From positions 434,001 to 498,000 of the forward strand of contig NZ_JABBFX010000003.1 in assembly GCF_012927085.1 (NCBI RefSeq): DNA of 64,000 bases, given 5' to 3'. Source of the DNA: Ramlibacter agri. GTDB lineage: Bacteria; Pseudomonadota; Gammaproteobacteria; Burkholderiales; Burkholderiaceae_C. The notes beneath the pieces were generated by a model, which saw nothing but the letters and a program-made list of their open reading frames with translations, searched no databases and was not told where the DNA came from. Shown piece by piece: positions 16,021 through 26,800 of the stretch. Positions within the stretch are counted from its first letter, which is position 1; each line of letters starts with the position of its first letter. Position numbers and translations under genes: made by a program.

Positions 16021-18154
16021 AGCGGGACAGGAACAAGAGGCGGATACCGCGATACCACTGGTAAGCCAGCGGCTCCATGTCGTGGTCGAAGCGCACATAG
16101 ACCCGCTCCCCATAGACCGCGGGCCGCGGGATGCCTGACAACACGACGTCGAACTGGAACATGCGCTGCAAGGTCTTGGGGCCCTTGGAATCGCGCGGGT
16201 CGGTGGCAATGGCGCCACCGCCTTCCAGGGCCAGCGCGCGGCTGGGCAGGTATTCCTCGCCCGCCGGGACCTGGCGCACGACCTGGCCCTTGGCCACCCA
16301 GTCGGGATGGTTCACCAGCCGCACGCCCACGTCCACCGTCGCCTGGCGCACGAGGTCCGCTGCTTCCTGCGGCACGACGACGCGCGCCAGGGGCTCCACG
16401 TCGCCGATGACGTAGCCGAGCAAGGCACCTTTGCGGTAGTAGCGGCCGACCAGGTCGGGGCCTTCGGGCACGACGAACACGCCGTCGCTCGGCGCCTTGA
16501 CGAGGAGTTCTGCCGCCTTCTGGCTCACCACGGCCAGCGCGCTGCGCTCGGCCTCGAGGCCTTGCCGCACCAGTTCGGCCTTTGCCTGGTCCGCCGCGAA
16601 AGCGGCGGCGTATTGGGCCTCCTGCTCCGCCACCTTGGCCTGGTGCAGGCGAACCTGGGCGACCAGTGCGGGGTCGCGGACGCGGATCAACAGGTCGCCG
16701 CGGGCGACGCGCTGGCCCGGCGTCGCCAGCAACTCGCCGACGAAGCCATCGGCGCCGGGACGCACCATCGCCTGCTCGGGCAACCACACCACGCCCTCGA
16801 CCTGCGAGTGCTGCGGCATCGGCACGGCGAACAGCAGCACGGCCAGCACGCCGATGCTCCCCAGGGCCACCGCCAGCGCGCGTCCGCGCCGCTGGCGCAG
16901 GCGCGGGCCGGTCAGGTGGCGGACGCCGCGCACCAGCGGCACCACTGCCATGGTGAACATCGCCCAGCCGGCGAGCAGCACGCCGACGATGAAGAAACGG
17001 CTGGCGATGAACAGCGCGATGGCCACCGTCACGAGCACGCGGTACATGGACGACGCAGCGCCGTAGAACACGAACCAGGCCTTCTCCGACCGGGACGCTT
17101 CCGGCTGCTGCGCATCACGCACGCCGAAGGCATAGCGCTCGACCAGGTAGCCCCAGTAGCGCAGCGAGCGGGCCGACAGGTTCGGGATCTCGATCAGGTC
17201 CAGCAGGATGTAATAGGCGTCGTAGCGCAGCAGCGGGTTGCCGTTGAACAGCAGCGTGGAGACGCTGGCGATCACCATCACGTTGAACAGAATGGCGCGC
17301 ACGATGCCCGGTTCGACCAGCAGCCACAGGTAGAAGGCCAGGGCGGCGAGGAACAGTTCCGCCGCCATGCCGGCCGCGCCGACGGTGGCGCGCTCGTACT
17401 TGGAGCGGAAGGCTGTGGACGCCGAAGCCTCCACATAGGGCACGGGCAGCAACACCAGCAGGATGAGCCCGACGTCGTGCACTTCGCCGCCGCCGGCCTT
17501 GGTGGCAGTGGCATGCCCCATTTCATGCAGCGCCTTGATGACCGGGAACACCAGGTACAGCACGAGCAGGTTGTTCAGCGCGAGGATGCGGTCCGAGAAG
17601 TTGTTGGTCAGCGCCGACCAGTGCGGCGGCACCAGGAACAAGGCGGGCAGCACCACGGCCAGCCAGATGAGGCCTCCCCAGCGGCTCCAGATGAAGCGGA
17701 TCGGCCGCTGCCAGCGATCGAGGAAGGCATCCGGGTCCCACAGCGGGATGCGCAGCGCCATCGGGTTGGCGAAGGAGCGCCGCATGCGCGCGCGCTGCTC
17801 GCGCTCGCCGCGGGTGAACAGCTCCGCGGCGTCGGGCGTGACGTCGCTTTGCAGCAGGTCGGCCGCATGCAGCTGCCCGAGCAGCCGGATCATCTCGTCC
17901 TGCGTCGGCGCCTCTTCGCCGAGGCGCTCGTTGGCGATCGTCCAGAGCTCGTCGACGGTGCGCTGGCCGTCCATGGCTGCGATCAGCACCCGCGCCGCCG
18001 GCGTGAAGCGATGCACGCGGCCCGAAGCCGGGTCCTGCAGCAGGTACCAGACCGCGCCGCGATAGATGTGGCGGTGCAGCCTGGCGTGCGAGCGCAGCCG
18101 AGGCCGCAGGGCGGCGACCCGGTACCAGGCGTTGCTGAGAAGCGGTGCGCTCAT
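16010..18154 (-). CDS. PqqD-like / M50 metallopeptidase / HlyD fusion protein
   Basis: 714 residues. Residues 1-110 resemble a PqqD peptide-binding wing (VWYLLQDPASGRVHRFTPAA). Several membrane helices follow, carrying the zinc-protease motif HEMGH (210-214) and the second site NGNPLLRYDAYY (304-315), as in site-2-protease relatives. From about residue 445 a HlyD section follows: PEQAMVRPGADGFVGELLAT, DLLIRVRD, a coiled coil (about 490-560) and a C-terminal beta domain. All catalytic residues are present. I infer it binds the substrate, may cut it in or near the membrane, and joins the export channel. It lies 10 bases after the GAF-HlyD gene. Confidence 0.9.
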   Translation of the reverse strand: MSAPLLSNAWYRVAALRPRLRSHARLHRHIYRGAVWYLLQDPASGRVHRFTPAARVLIAAMDGQRTVDELWTIANERLGEEAPTQDEMIRLLGQLHAADLLQSDVTPDAAELFTRGEREQRARMRRSFANPMALRIPLWDPDAFLDRWQRPIRFIWSRWGGLIWLAVVLPALFLVPPHWSALTNNFSDRILALNNLLVLYLVFPVIKALHEMGHATATKAGGGEVHDVGLILLVLLPVPYVEASASTAFRSKYERATVGAAGMAAELFLAALAFYLWLLVEPGIVRAILFNVMVIASVSTLLFNGNPLLRYDAYYILLDLIEIPNLSARSLRYWGYLVERYAFGVRDAQQPEASRSEKAWFVFYGAASSMYRVLVTVAIALFIASRFFIVGVLLAGWAMFTMAVVPLVRGVRHLTGPRLRQRRGRALAVALGSIGVLAVLLFAVPMPQHSQVEGVVWLPEQAMVRPGADGFVGELLATPGQRVARGDLLIRVRDPALVAQVRLHQAKVAEQEAQYAAAFAADQAKAELVRQGLEAERSALAVVSQKAAELLVKAPSDGVFVVPEGPDLVGRYYRKGALLGYVIGDVEPLARVVVPQEAADLVRQATVDVGVRLVNHPDWVAKGQVVRQVPAGEEYLPSRALALEGGGAIATDPRDSKGPKTLQRMFQFDVVLSGIPRPAVYGERVYVRFDHDMEPLAYQWYRGIRLLFLSRFGV

Positions 18155-18164
18155 GGTGGCACCG

Positions 18165-20027
18165 TCAGGGGATCCACTTCCACGCCCACAGGCGTGCCCA
18201 GTCCACCAGCCCGTGGGTCCAGATCCAGATGATCTTGCGGTCGCCCACCGTGATCTTGCCGACGCCTTCCATGCCCGGGCGCAATTGCGCAGAGGGGCTG
18301 TCCAGGCGTGCTTCGACGCGGAAGAAGTTGTGGCCTTCCTGCGGCGTCGAAACCGGCGTCACCTGCTTGACGGAAATGGGCAGGGGCCGGCCCGGGTTGC
18401 CGGAGAGCGCAAGCTCCCCGTGCTGGCCACTCGACACTTCGTCGATGTCGGCCTCGTCCACTTCCAGGATGACCCGGTAGGCATCCAGCGGCGCGACCTG
18501 GAACAGCATCTTGCCCTGTTCCACGGGCGTGCCGAGCAGCTGGCTCAGGTCGCCGGACACCACCACGCCGTCGAAAGGCGCGACCAGCGTCGCCCGCGAG
18601 AGCTTGTCCTCGACCAAGGCCAGCTGCGCTTCGGACTGGTCGACCTGGGCCGCGGTCACGGCCATCGCTGCGCGGTCCTCGGAAGCCATCGCCTGGCGGC
18701 GCTTGCCCTGCATCTGCTCGCGTTCGGAGCTGAGGCGCGTGCGTTCCAGCTTCAGGTCCTTGTCGTCCAGGCGGGCCAGGACGTCGCCCTGCTTCACCGC
18801 GTCGCCGGCCCGCACCATGCTTTGCGCGAGGAAGCCGTCGAACGGGGCTACCGCCGCGCGTTGCACCGAGCCCTCGATCACGGTCTTGGCGGAAACGCGG
18901 TAGGTGGCGGTCGCGAAGCTGCAGAAGGCGACGAATGCGACGACCAGCACGGCGACCAGCTTGATCCCCGGATGGCGCGGCCCGAACAGTGCCGCCGCCC
19001 ACCAGCCCGTCGTATCGCGTAGGCGGGCCACCGCACCGCGTTCCGCCTTGCGCTTGAGCGCGAGGATCGGCCCGAGCAGCATGCCGGCGGTCCGGCACAC
19101 TTCGACCGCCGTGGCGTCGAAGGGCTCGCCCCTGCTGCGCTCCAGCGTGATCACGCCGAAGGTGTGGCCGTCCTGCCGCAGCGGCACCGAGCAGATCGCC
19201 GCATCCTTGAATTCGCGCGCCAGTTCGGCGTGGGCAATGCCGCCCAGCTCGTTGGCGTCGCGCGGCGGGTGGACGACGGCGCCATCGAGGTCGATCACTT
19301 CGTCCATGGCCTCGCCGATCAGGCGCACCAGGCTGGTCTTGCGGTCGAAGCTGGCCGTGTGGGAGATCGCCTCCACGCGCACGCTGTGCTGGTCGGCGAT
19401 GCCGACGCTGACGCGGTCGCATTGCAGCTGGCTCGCCAGTTCGTTGGCGACGGCCAGCGCCGATTGCGTGAAGCGGTCCTCTTGCAGTGCCGTGGCCGCC
19501 AGGTCGTTGGCGAGGCCCAGGCGCGCCACGGTGGCGTCGCGCCGGCGCAATGCCTCGTCGCGGAAATGCGCGACCAGCCAGGCGCTGGCCCAGTGCAGCA
19601 GCCGCAGCGCGCGTTGCAGGGCCACCTCGGGCCCGGGCGCGAGGTCCAGGACGACCGCGCCATGCAGTTCGCCCGAGACTTCGATGGGATAGCCGACATA
19701 GGCCGGCCTGTCGGGCGCGGGCGGCGCGCTGTCCGGCCCCACCACGATGCCGCGCCGCTCGGTCAAGGCGAGCTTGCCGGCCGCGGCCAGGTGCTGCACG
19801 TCACGCGTGGGGTCGGGCCACACGGCCGCGGCGGTGAAGGCGCCTTTCTCGTTGGGTCCGAGCAGCAGCAGCGCGCCGGTGACGCGGTCCACCTGCGTGC
19901 AAAGGATGGCGAGCCAGCTCGCGCAGAAGTCCGCGGTGTTCTGCGCGGACGAGAACGCGGCCCAGGCCGCGGCCTCGGCCCGGCCGCGGTCCTCAGCCTG
20001 CAGCGAATAGAGCGCTGCGCCAGCCAT
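18165..20027 (-). CDS. GAF-domain / HlyD adaptor protein
   Basis: 620 residues from the ATG at 20027; an upstream TTG at 20036, overlapping the SapC stop, is possible. Two GAF-like modules (about 25-155 and 185-320; for example CDRVSVGIADQ, AICSVPLRQDGHTFGVITLE) are cytoplasmic. One membrane helix (about 356-374) follows, then a periplasmic HlyD part: VAPFDGFLAQSMVRAGDAVK, a coiled coil, and LVAPFDGVVVSGDLSQLLGT. GAF domains bind small ligands or other proteins, so this adaptor may open or assemble only on a cytoplasmic signal. Ten bases separate it from the M50 gene. Confidence 0.88.
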   Translation of the reverse strand: MAGAALYSLQAEDRGRAEAAAWAAFSSAQNTADFCASWLAILCTQVDRVTGALLLLGPNEKGAFTAAAVWPDPTRDVQHLAAAGKLALTERRGIVVGPDSAPPAPDRPAYVGYPIEVSGELHGAVVLDLAPGPEVALQRALRLLHWASAWLVAHFRDEALRRRDATVARLGLANDLAATALQEDRFTQSALAVANELASQLQCDRVSVGIADQHSVRVEAISHTASFDRKTSLVRLIGEAMDEVIDLDGAVVHPPRDANELGGIAHAELAREFKDAAICSVPLRQDGHTFGVITLERSRGEPFDATAVEVCRTAGMLLGPILALKRKAERGAVARLRDTTGWWAAALFGPRHPGIKLVAVLVVAFVAFCSFATATYRVSAKTVIEGSVQRAAVAPFDGFLAQSMVRAGDAVKQGDVLARLDDKDLKLERTRLSSEREQMQGKRRQAMASEDRAAMAVTAAQVDQSEAQLALVEDKLSRATLVAPFDGVVVSGDLSQLLGTPVEQGKMLFQVAPLDAYRVILEVDEADIDEVSSGQHGELALSGNPGRPLPISVKQVTPVSTPQEGHNFFRVEARLDSPSAQLRPGMEGVGKITVGDRKIIWIWTHGLVDWARLWAWKWIP

Positions 20028-20032
20028 CCGAG

Positions 20033-20806
20033 TCAATCATGGACGGCCGCGGGCGCATCGGCCCGTGCCTCGGTTTCAGTTTCCTGCTTCCCGGCCATCC
20101 GGGTCCGCAGCCCGTCGAAATTGCGCATGGACTGCAGGTGCAGGTACAGGAGTTCGAGTTCGTCGGTCTTCGCCAGCTCGGCGAGCTTGTCGCCCGGCAG
20201 CGCCTTGAGCCGGCCGCGGTTCACCGCCCAGAAGCCACCCAGCGACAGGCGTTCGCCGGCTTCGGTGGAGATCTGCGCCTGCATCGGTTCCAGCAGCCCC
20301 AGTTCGCGCAGCTTGCGGCAGAACGCCTGGGTGCGCTGGAACTGCGCCTGGTAGTCCTGCAGGAACTTCAGCACGTTGCCCACGTACGCGGTGGGCTCGC
20401 CGTCCGCCCCGAACAGCGGCTGGCCGCGCCCTTCGCGGTTGAAGCCCGGGAAGGATTCGTCCACGCACAGCGTGAAGGTCTTGCCGTCGTTGCTGCTGGA
20501 GAACACGAAGGGATAGCGCCGCACGAAGGCCGGGATGTAGCGGGCCTGCCAGGAGCCGTCCGGCGCGAGGAACAGGTTCTCGTTGCCGCGCACGCCCAGG
20601 ATGACGGCTGGCATGGTTGCCTCTTCCTGGCCCGCGAACACGATGGCGTATTCCGCCGCCGCCGCCGGGAACTCCACCGCCATGAGCTGGACCGAGTTGA
20701 CGCTGCGCGCGAACGCGTAGTCGGCACCGGCCTGCACCGAGCTGCCACCGTGGCGGTCCCTGGAAACCGGGACCGCCGACTCGTAGAACAGAAGCTGGGT
20801 TGTCAT
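20033..20806 (-). CDS. sapC: SapC family protein
   Basis: 257 residues matching SapC (PF07277): NSVQLMAVEFPAAAAEYAIV, LGVRGNENLFLAPDGSWQAR-type segment, YIPAFVRRYPFVFS, CVDESFPGFNREGRGQPLF, and the C-terminal GGFWAVNRGRLKALPGDKLA. The family is named from the Campylobacter S-layer locus and is found beside genes for large surface proteins; its molecular job is not known. No signal peptide is visible, so it is probably cytoplasmic. It starts 46 bases after the giant gene, with an AAAGGAG site 11 bases ahead of the ATG. Perhaps it acts as a chaperone or specificity factor for the giant protein. Confidence 0.9.
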   Translation of the reverse strand: MTTQLLFYESAVPVSRDRHGGSSVQAGADYAFARSVNSVQLMAVEFPAAAAEYAIVFAGQEEATMPAVILGVRGNENLFLAPDGSWQARYIPAFVRRYPFVFSSSNDGKTFTLCVDESFPGFNREGRGQPLFGADGEPTAYVGNVLKFLQDYQAQFQRTQAFCRKLRELGLLEPMQAQISTEAGERLSLGGFWAVNRGRLKALPGDKLAELAKTDELELLYLHLQSMRNFDGLRTRMAGKQETETEARADAPAAVHD

Positions 20807-20852
20807 CGGTGTTGACGCTCCTTTGTTTGAAATCAGGCTATCACTTCGGGCC

Positions 20853-23800
20853 TTACCTGGAAACGCCGTCCAGCTGGATACAGATGCCGGCGTTGGGGTT
20901 GAAGCAGTCGTCGTTGCGGCCCAGGTTGTTGAGGAAGTCGTCCAGCCACGGGCAGGCGTTGCCGCCGGTGCTCTTGCCGGTCGGCGCGCCGAAGTAGCTG
21001 CCGACGGCGGCCGTGAGGTCGATGCTCGGGGTGAGCGCCGCGACGCGGTCGCGCAGCTGGCTGGAGTTGTTGCCCGGGTCGAAGACCTTGTTCTTGCCGG
21101 TGCCGCCATCGAGCACGTCCTTGCGGCCGTCGTTGCCTCCCAGCAGCCAGTCGTCGCCGGCGTCGCCGTGCACCGTGTCGAGCCCGTCCTGCCCGAACAG
21201 CACGTCGTTGCCGTCGCCACCGTAGATGGTGTCGGCGCTGTTGCTGTCGCGGTCGCAGTCCTGCTTGCCGTATTCGATCCACAGGTCGGTGCCGCCCGAG
21301 ACGCCCATCAGCCGGGTCAGCGCCTCGCCGACCTCGTGGCTGGCGTGGGCGAAGTCGGAGCGGCTGACGTTGGCGCCGCGGATGATCGTGCTGCTGATCA
21401 TCGCGGTGCTGTCGCCGTAGACGAGGTCGTCGCCGGCGCCGCCGTAGATGACGTCGGAGTCGACGTGCACCACGTCCAGCCGCTCGCTGTTGTCGTGCCA
21501 GCCACCCTTGATCCACCAGTTCGCGCGGTCGCCGCGGCTCCACCAGCCTTCGTCGTCGCGCCAGTCGTGCTCGTTGAAGAAGCAGCCGGCCGCCGGATCG
21601 TTGGCGGTGACCGTCACCACCGGCGCGCGCACCGAGAACTGGTCGCCGACGATGAAGTCGTTGCCGTCGCCGCCCATCAGCGTGTCGTTGCCCACCAGCA
21701 GCTGGTCGACGTGGTGCACGGTCTGGGTGTAGGTGTGGCGGCCGATGGTGACCTGCACGGTGGTGTCGCGCAGGCCGTTCTCCAACTGCACCAGGTCCTG
21801 CACGGTGTCGACGATCTGGTCGCCGGCGTCGGCGGCGCCATCCTGCAGGTACTCGAACGCATCCGACAGGTTGGCGGGCAGGTTGATGGTCGGCGCGACC
21901 ATCGTGCTGTCGTCGCCGATCAGCACGTCGTTGCCGGCGCCGCCGTCCAGGACGTCGTTGCCGATGGAGTAGACGTGGTCGATGACGACGCCGCCATCCA
22001 GGTTGTAGTCGCAGCCGAGCAGCGCGTACTGCCGGTGCACCAGGTCGGAGAAGTCGTCGGAGACAGCGAGCAGCCCACGGGTCAGCGTCTCGGCCCGGGT
22101 CATGCTCGCGGCGTCGAAGGTGACGTTCGGGTTGATCACCACCATGTCGTCGCCGACCAGGGTGTCGTCGCCGGCGCCGCCCGCCAGGTTGTCGTTGCCG
22201 CGCAGCAGGCCGACGTGGTGGCCGTAGTCGGTGATCACCGAGGCGAAGGCGAACAGGTTGGTGCCGTCCGCCGCATGCAGCGTGTTGTTGGCCGGGATCG
22301 CCTTGTCGTAGCCGAACACCTGCGGCAGCAGGAAGGAGGCGGCGTCGACGCCGCGCAGCGGCTCGACCTGCACCGCGGGAACGATCACCGTGCCGTTGAC
22401 CAGGAGGCCGTGCGTGACGTTGGCGATGGCGGTGGAAACGCCGTCGATGAAGGCATCGTCGCCGACCAGGGTGTCGGTGCCGTCGCCGCCGTTCAGCGAG
22501 TCGTTGCCGGCGCCGCCGGACAGGAAGTCGTTGCCGGCATCCCCGTTCAGCGTGTCGTTGCCCGTCTGGCCGTACATGGCGTCGTTGCCGTCGCCGCCGC
22601 TCATGACGTCGTTGCCATCGGGCGTGACCGCCAGCAGCAGGGCGCGCTCGTCCCACGAGTGGTCGGCGTTCAGGTGCTTGCTGCCATCGGCGTTGTAGGC
22701 GCCGGTGAGCAGCACCACGTCGGCGTTGATCAGCGCATTGGCCGTCGCCAGGTTGGCGCCCGGCGAGGCAGGGCCTTCCAGGGCGATCGAGCCGGTGATG
22801 CTGGCCTGTTCGAGCAGCAGCACGTCGGTGCGTACCAGCGCGCCGGCCGAGTTGTAGGTGCGTTGCACGCTGCCCAGGCCGCCCAGCATGATGTCGTTGC
22901 CTTCTTCGCCCCACATCCGGTCGCTGCCCAGGCCGCCGACCAGCACGTCGCCGGCGCCGCCGCTGGAACTGCGGGTGGCGAACACGGGTTGCTCGTTGAG
23001 GCCGCCGTCGGTCTGCCGGCCCGGAACATACAGCGGGCTGGCCGGGTCGCTGCTGGCCTCGGCCACGCCGATGCCCAGGCGCGTCACCAGCTTGCCGTTG
23101 GCGTCGTAGTAGCTGACCGAGCCGCGGTCGCCGAAGATGACGTCGTCACCGAAGCCACCGACGATGGCGTCGGACCCGTCGCCGCCGAAGGCGACGATGC
23201 CAAGGGTCGAGGTCGAGGCATCCAGGAAGTCGTCGCCGGCCTCCAGGTTGACGGCCAGCGGCCCGTCGACGGCTGCGCTCAGTTCCACCGTGACGCGGTC
23301 ATTGCCGCCGCCGGTGTTGAGCATGGTGATGTCGCGGAAGCCGCTCTGGCGCATCGTGCCCCGGACGTCGAAGCTGTCGTTGCCCGAGCCCAGCGAGATC
23401 TGCAGCGCTTCCAGGCCGGCGTAGGTGATGCCGCCGCCGCTCATGCCCAGGCCGGTCAGCTTCGTCGCCGTCAGCACGCCGCTGGTGCCCGCGGTGTCGC
23501 CGGTGTCGTCGACGACCATCATGTCGTTGCCGCCACCGCTGTCCACGTTCAGCGCCGCCGCGATGCCGTTGGTCACGCCGCCCGCCGCCGGGGCCAGGCT
23601 GCCGACGTTGATCGTGTCGTTGCCGGCGCCGGTGTTGACGTTGAGGACGCCGCCGATCGCACGCACGTTCACCGTGTCGTCACCCGCGCCGGTGTTGATC
23701 GTGGTCACCGTGCCCGGGTTGGTGCCGGTGATGGTGATCGTGTCGTTGCCCGAACCCAGGGTCAGGTTGAACGCCTCCACCGTGCCGTAGGTGATGCCGC

Positions 23801-26800
23801 TCGCCATGCCCAGGCCGGTCAGGGTGGTCGGGCTCAAGGTGGCGCTGGACGGGCCGGGATCGCCCGAGTCGTCCACGTTGATCGTGTCGAAGCCGGTGCC
23901 GCCATTGATGGCCAGGGGCGCGGCGATGCCGCTCACCACGCCACCCGTTGCCGGAGCCAGGCTGCCGACGTTGATCGTGTCGTTGCCGCCGCCCGTGTTG
24001 ACGTTGGTGGTGCCGCCGACGGCGCGCACGTTCACGGTGTCGTTGCCGTCGCCGGTATTGACCGTCGTCACCGTGCCCGGGTTGGTGCCGGTGATGGTGA
24101 AGGTGTCGCCACCCGAGCCCAGGTTGACGTTGAAGGCTTCCACCGTGCCGTAGGTGATGCCGCTGGCCATGCCCAGGCCGGTCAGCGTGGTCGCGGTCAG
24201 CGTGCCGGTGCTCGGGTTGGGATCCCCCGAGTCGTCCACGTTGATCGTGTCGTAGCCGTCGCCGCCGTTGATGGCCAGAGCCGCGGCGATGCCGCTGGTC
24301 ACGCCGCCCGCCGCCGGGACGTTGCTGCCGACGTTGATGGTGTCGTCGCCAGTGCCGCCGTTGACCGTGGTCGCGCCGGCGATGGTCTGCACGTTGACGA
24401 TGTCGTTGCCGCCGTTCGCGTTCAGCACTGTCGAACCCGTGTGGGTGCTGGCGATCGTGAAGGTGTCGCCGCCCGAGCCCAGGCCGATGTTCAGCGCTTC
24501 CAGCGTGCCGTAGGTGATGCCGGAGGCCATGCCCAGGCCGCTCAGCGTCGTCGCGGTCAGCGTGCCGGCGTTCGCCGCCGTGTCGCCGGTGTCGTCGACG
24601 TTCAGCGTGTCGTTGCCGCCGTTGCCGTTGATCGCCAGCGCGGCGCTGACGCCGTTGACGTTGCCGCCGGTGGCGGGCGCGAGGCTGCCGACGTTGATGG
24701 TGTCGTCGTCGGCGCCGGTGTTCACCGTGGTGGCGCCTGCGATCGACTGCACGTTGACCGCGTCGGCGCCCGCGTTGGTGTTGAGGGTCGTCGTGCCGGT
24801 ATGCGTGCTGGCGATGGTGAAGGTGTCGCCACCCGAGCCCAGGCCGATGTTCAGCGCTTCCAGCGTGCCGTAGGTGATGCCGCTGGCCATGCCCAGGCCG
24901 GTCAGCGTGGTCGCGGTCAGGGTGCCAACGCTCGCGGCCGCGTCCCCGGTGTCGTCGACGTTCATCGTGTCGTTGCCGCCGTCGCCACTGACCGCCAGGG
25001 CGGCGGCGATGCCGCTGGCCAGGCCGCCGGTAGCGGGGGCGAGGCTGCCGACGTTGATGGTGTCGTTGCCGGCGCCCAGGCTCACGTTCGCCGCGTCGCC
25101 GATGGACTGCACGTTGATCGTGTCGTCGCCGCCGTTGGTGGCGAGGTTCGTGGTCGTGCCCGGTTCGGTGCTGGCGATCGTGAAGGTGTCGCCGCCGGAG
25201 CCGAGGGCGATGTTCAGGCCTTCGACGGCCTGGTAGCCGATGCCGGCGGCCATGCCCAGCCCCGTCAGGCTCGTCGACGTCAGGTTGCCCGTGTTGGCCG
25301 CCGCGTCGCCGCTGTCGTCCACGTTCAGCGTGTCGGTGCCGGCGCCGCCAGCGACGGAAAGCGCCGCGCCGATGCTGTTGACGTTGCCGCCGGTGGCGGG
25401 CGCGAGGCTGCCGACGTTGATGGTGTCGTTGCCGTCGCCGGTGTCGGCCGTGGTGATGCCCGCGATGGAGAGCACGTTGACCGTGTCGTCGCCCGCGTTC
25501 GTGTCCAGAGTCGTCAGGCCCGCATGCGTGCCCGCGATCGTGAACGTGTCGCCGCCGGAGCCGAGGCCGATGTTCAGCGCTTCCAGCGTCCCGTAGGTGA
25601 TGCCCGAGGCCATGCCCAGGCCGGTGAGCGTCGTCGCGGTCAGCGTGCCCGCGTTCGGCGCCGCGTCGCCCGTGTCGTCGACGTTCAGCGTGTCGTTGCC
25701 CGAGCCGCCGTTCACCGTCAGCGCCGCGGCGATGCCGTCGACCAGGCCACCCGTGCCGGGCGCAGTGCTGCCGACGTTGACCGTGTCGTTGCCCGCGCCG
25801 AGGTTGAGCGTGGTCGCGCCGCTGATGGACTGCACGTTGACCGTGTCGTCGCCATCGTTGGTGGACAGCGTCGTCGCCGTCGACGCGTTCGTGCTGGCGA
25901 TCAGGAAGGTGTCGCCACCCGAGCCCAGCGAGATGTTCAGGCTCTCGACGCCCGCGTAGGCGATGCCGCCAGTCGTGCCCAGGCCCGTGATGCTCGTGGA
26001 CGTCAGCGTGCCGGTGTCGCCGTAGGGCGAGTCCGTGTTCACGTTCAGCGCGTCGCTGCCGCCGCCGCCGCCGTCGACGGTGAGAAGCGCATGGAACTGG
26101 TTGATGGTGATGAACGCGAAGGTCTGCGTCAGCTGCGCGTTGACCGTGTCGGAGCCAGCGCCCGTGTCCACGGTGGTGGCGCCGTTGACGCCGAGCACGT
26201 TGACGACGTCGTCTCCGGCGCCCGTGTGCAGCGCGGTCGTGCCGGTCTGGGTCTTGGCGATCGTGAAGAGGTCGTTGCCGCTGCCCAGCGTGATGTCCAG
26301 CGCCTCGACGCCGGCGTAGCCGATGCCCGAGGCCGTGCCCAGGCCGCCGATCAGCGTGTCGGACAAGGTGCCGGACAGGCCCGTCACCGAGCCGGCAGTG
26401 CTGACGTTCAGCGCATCGTTGCCGCCGCCGCCCGCGATGGTCAGGGAAGCCGCGATGCCGCCCAGCGTGCCCAGGTTCGCCGGCGCGTCGGAAGAGACGT
26501 TGGCCGTGTCGTCGCCGTCGCCGAGGTCGACGGTCGTCGTGCCGCCTATGGCCTGCACGTTGACGGTGTCGGCATCGTCGCCGGTTTGGACGTCGAGCGT
26601 GCCGCTCGTGTGCGCGATGAGCACGCTGTCCGCGCCGGCGCCCGTGGTCACGGTCGTGGTTCCGGCGATGGTGTCCGCGATCGTCACCGTATCCGCACCC
26701 GCGCCCGTGTCGAGCGTGACCGCGGCGAAGTTGCTGTAGTTGACCGTGACCGCACCGGCGACGGTGACGGTGCTGCCGTCCAGCGTCACCGTGTCGTCGG

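Noticed and set aside
14044..18232. Long plus-strand frames opposite the SecA-like and M50 genes (788 and 641 codons)
   Set aside because: Antisense shadows of well-identified genes; Arg/Gln/His-rich, no recognisable family.
23400..26520. CRISPR array suggested by regular repeats
   Set aside because: The period is 360 bases, repeats are coding and in frame, and there are no short spacers or cas genes.
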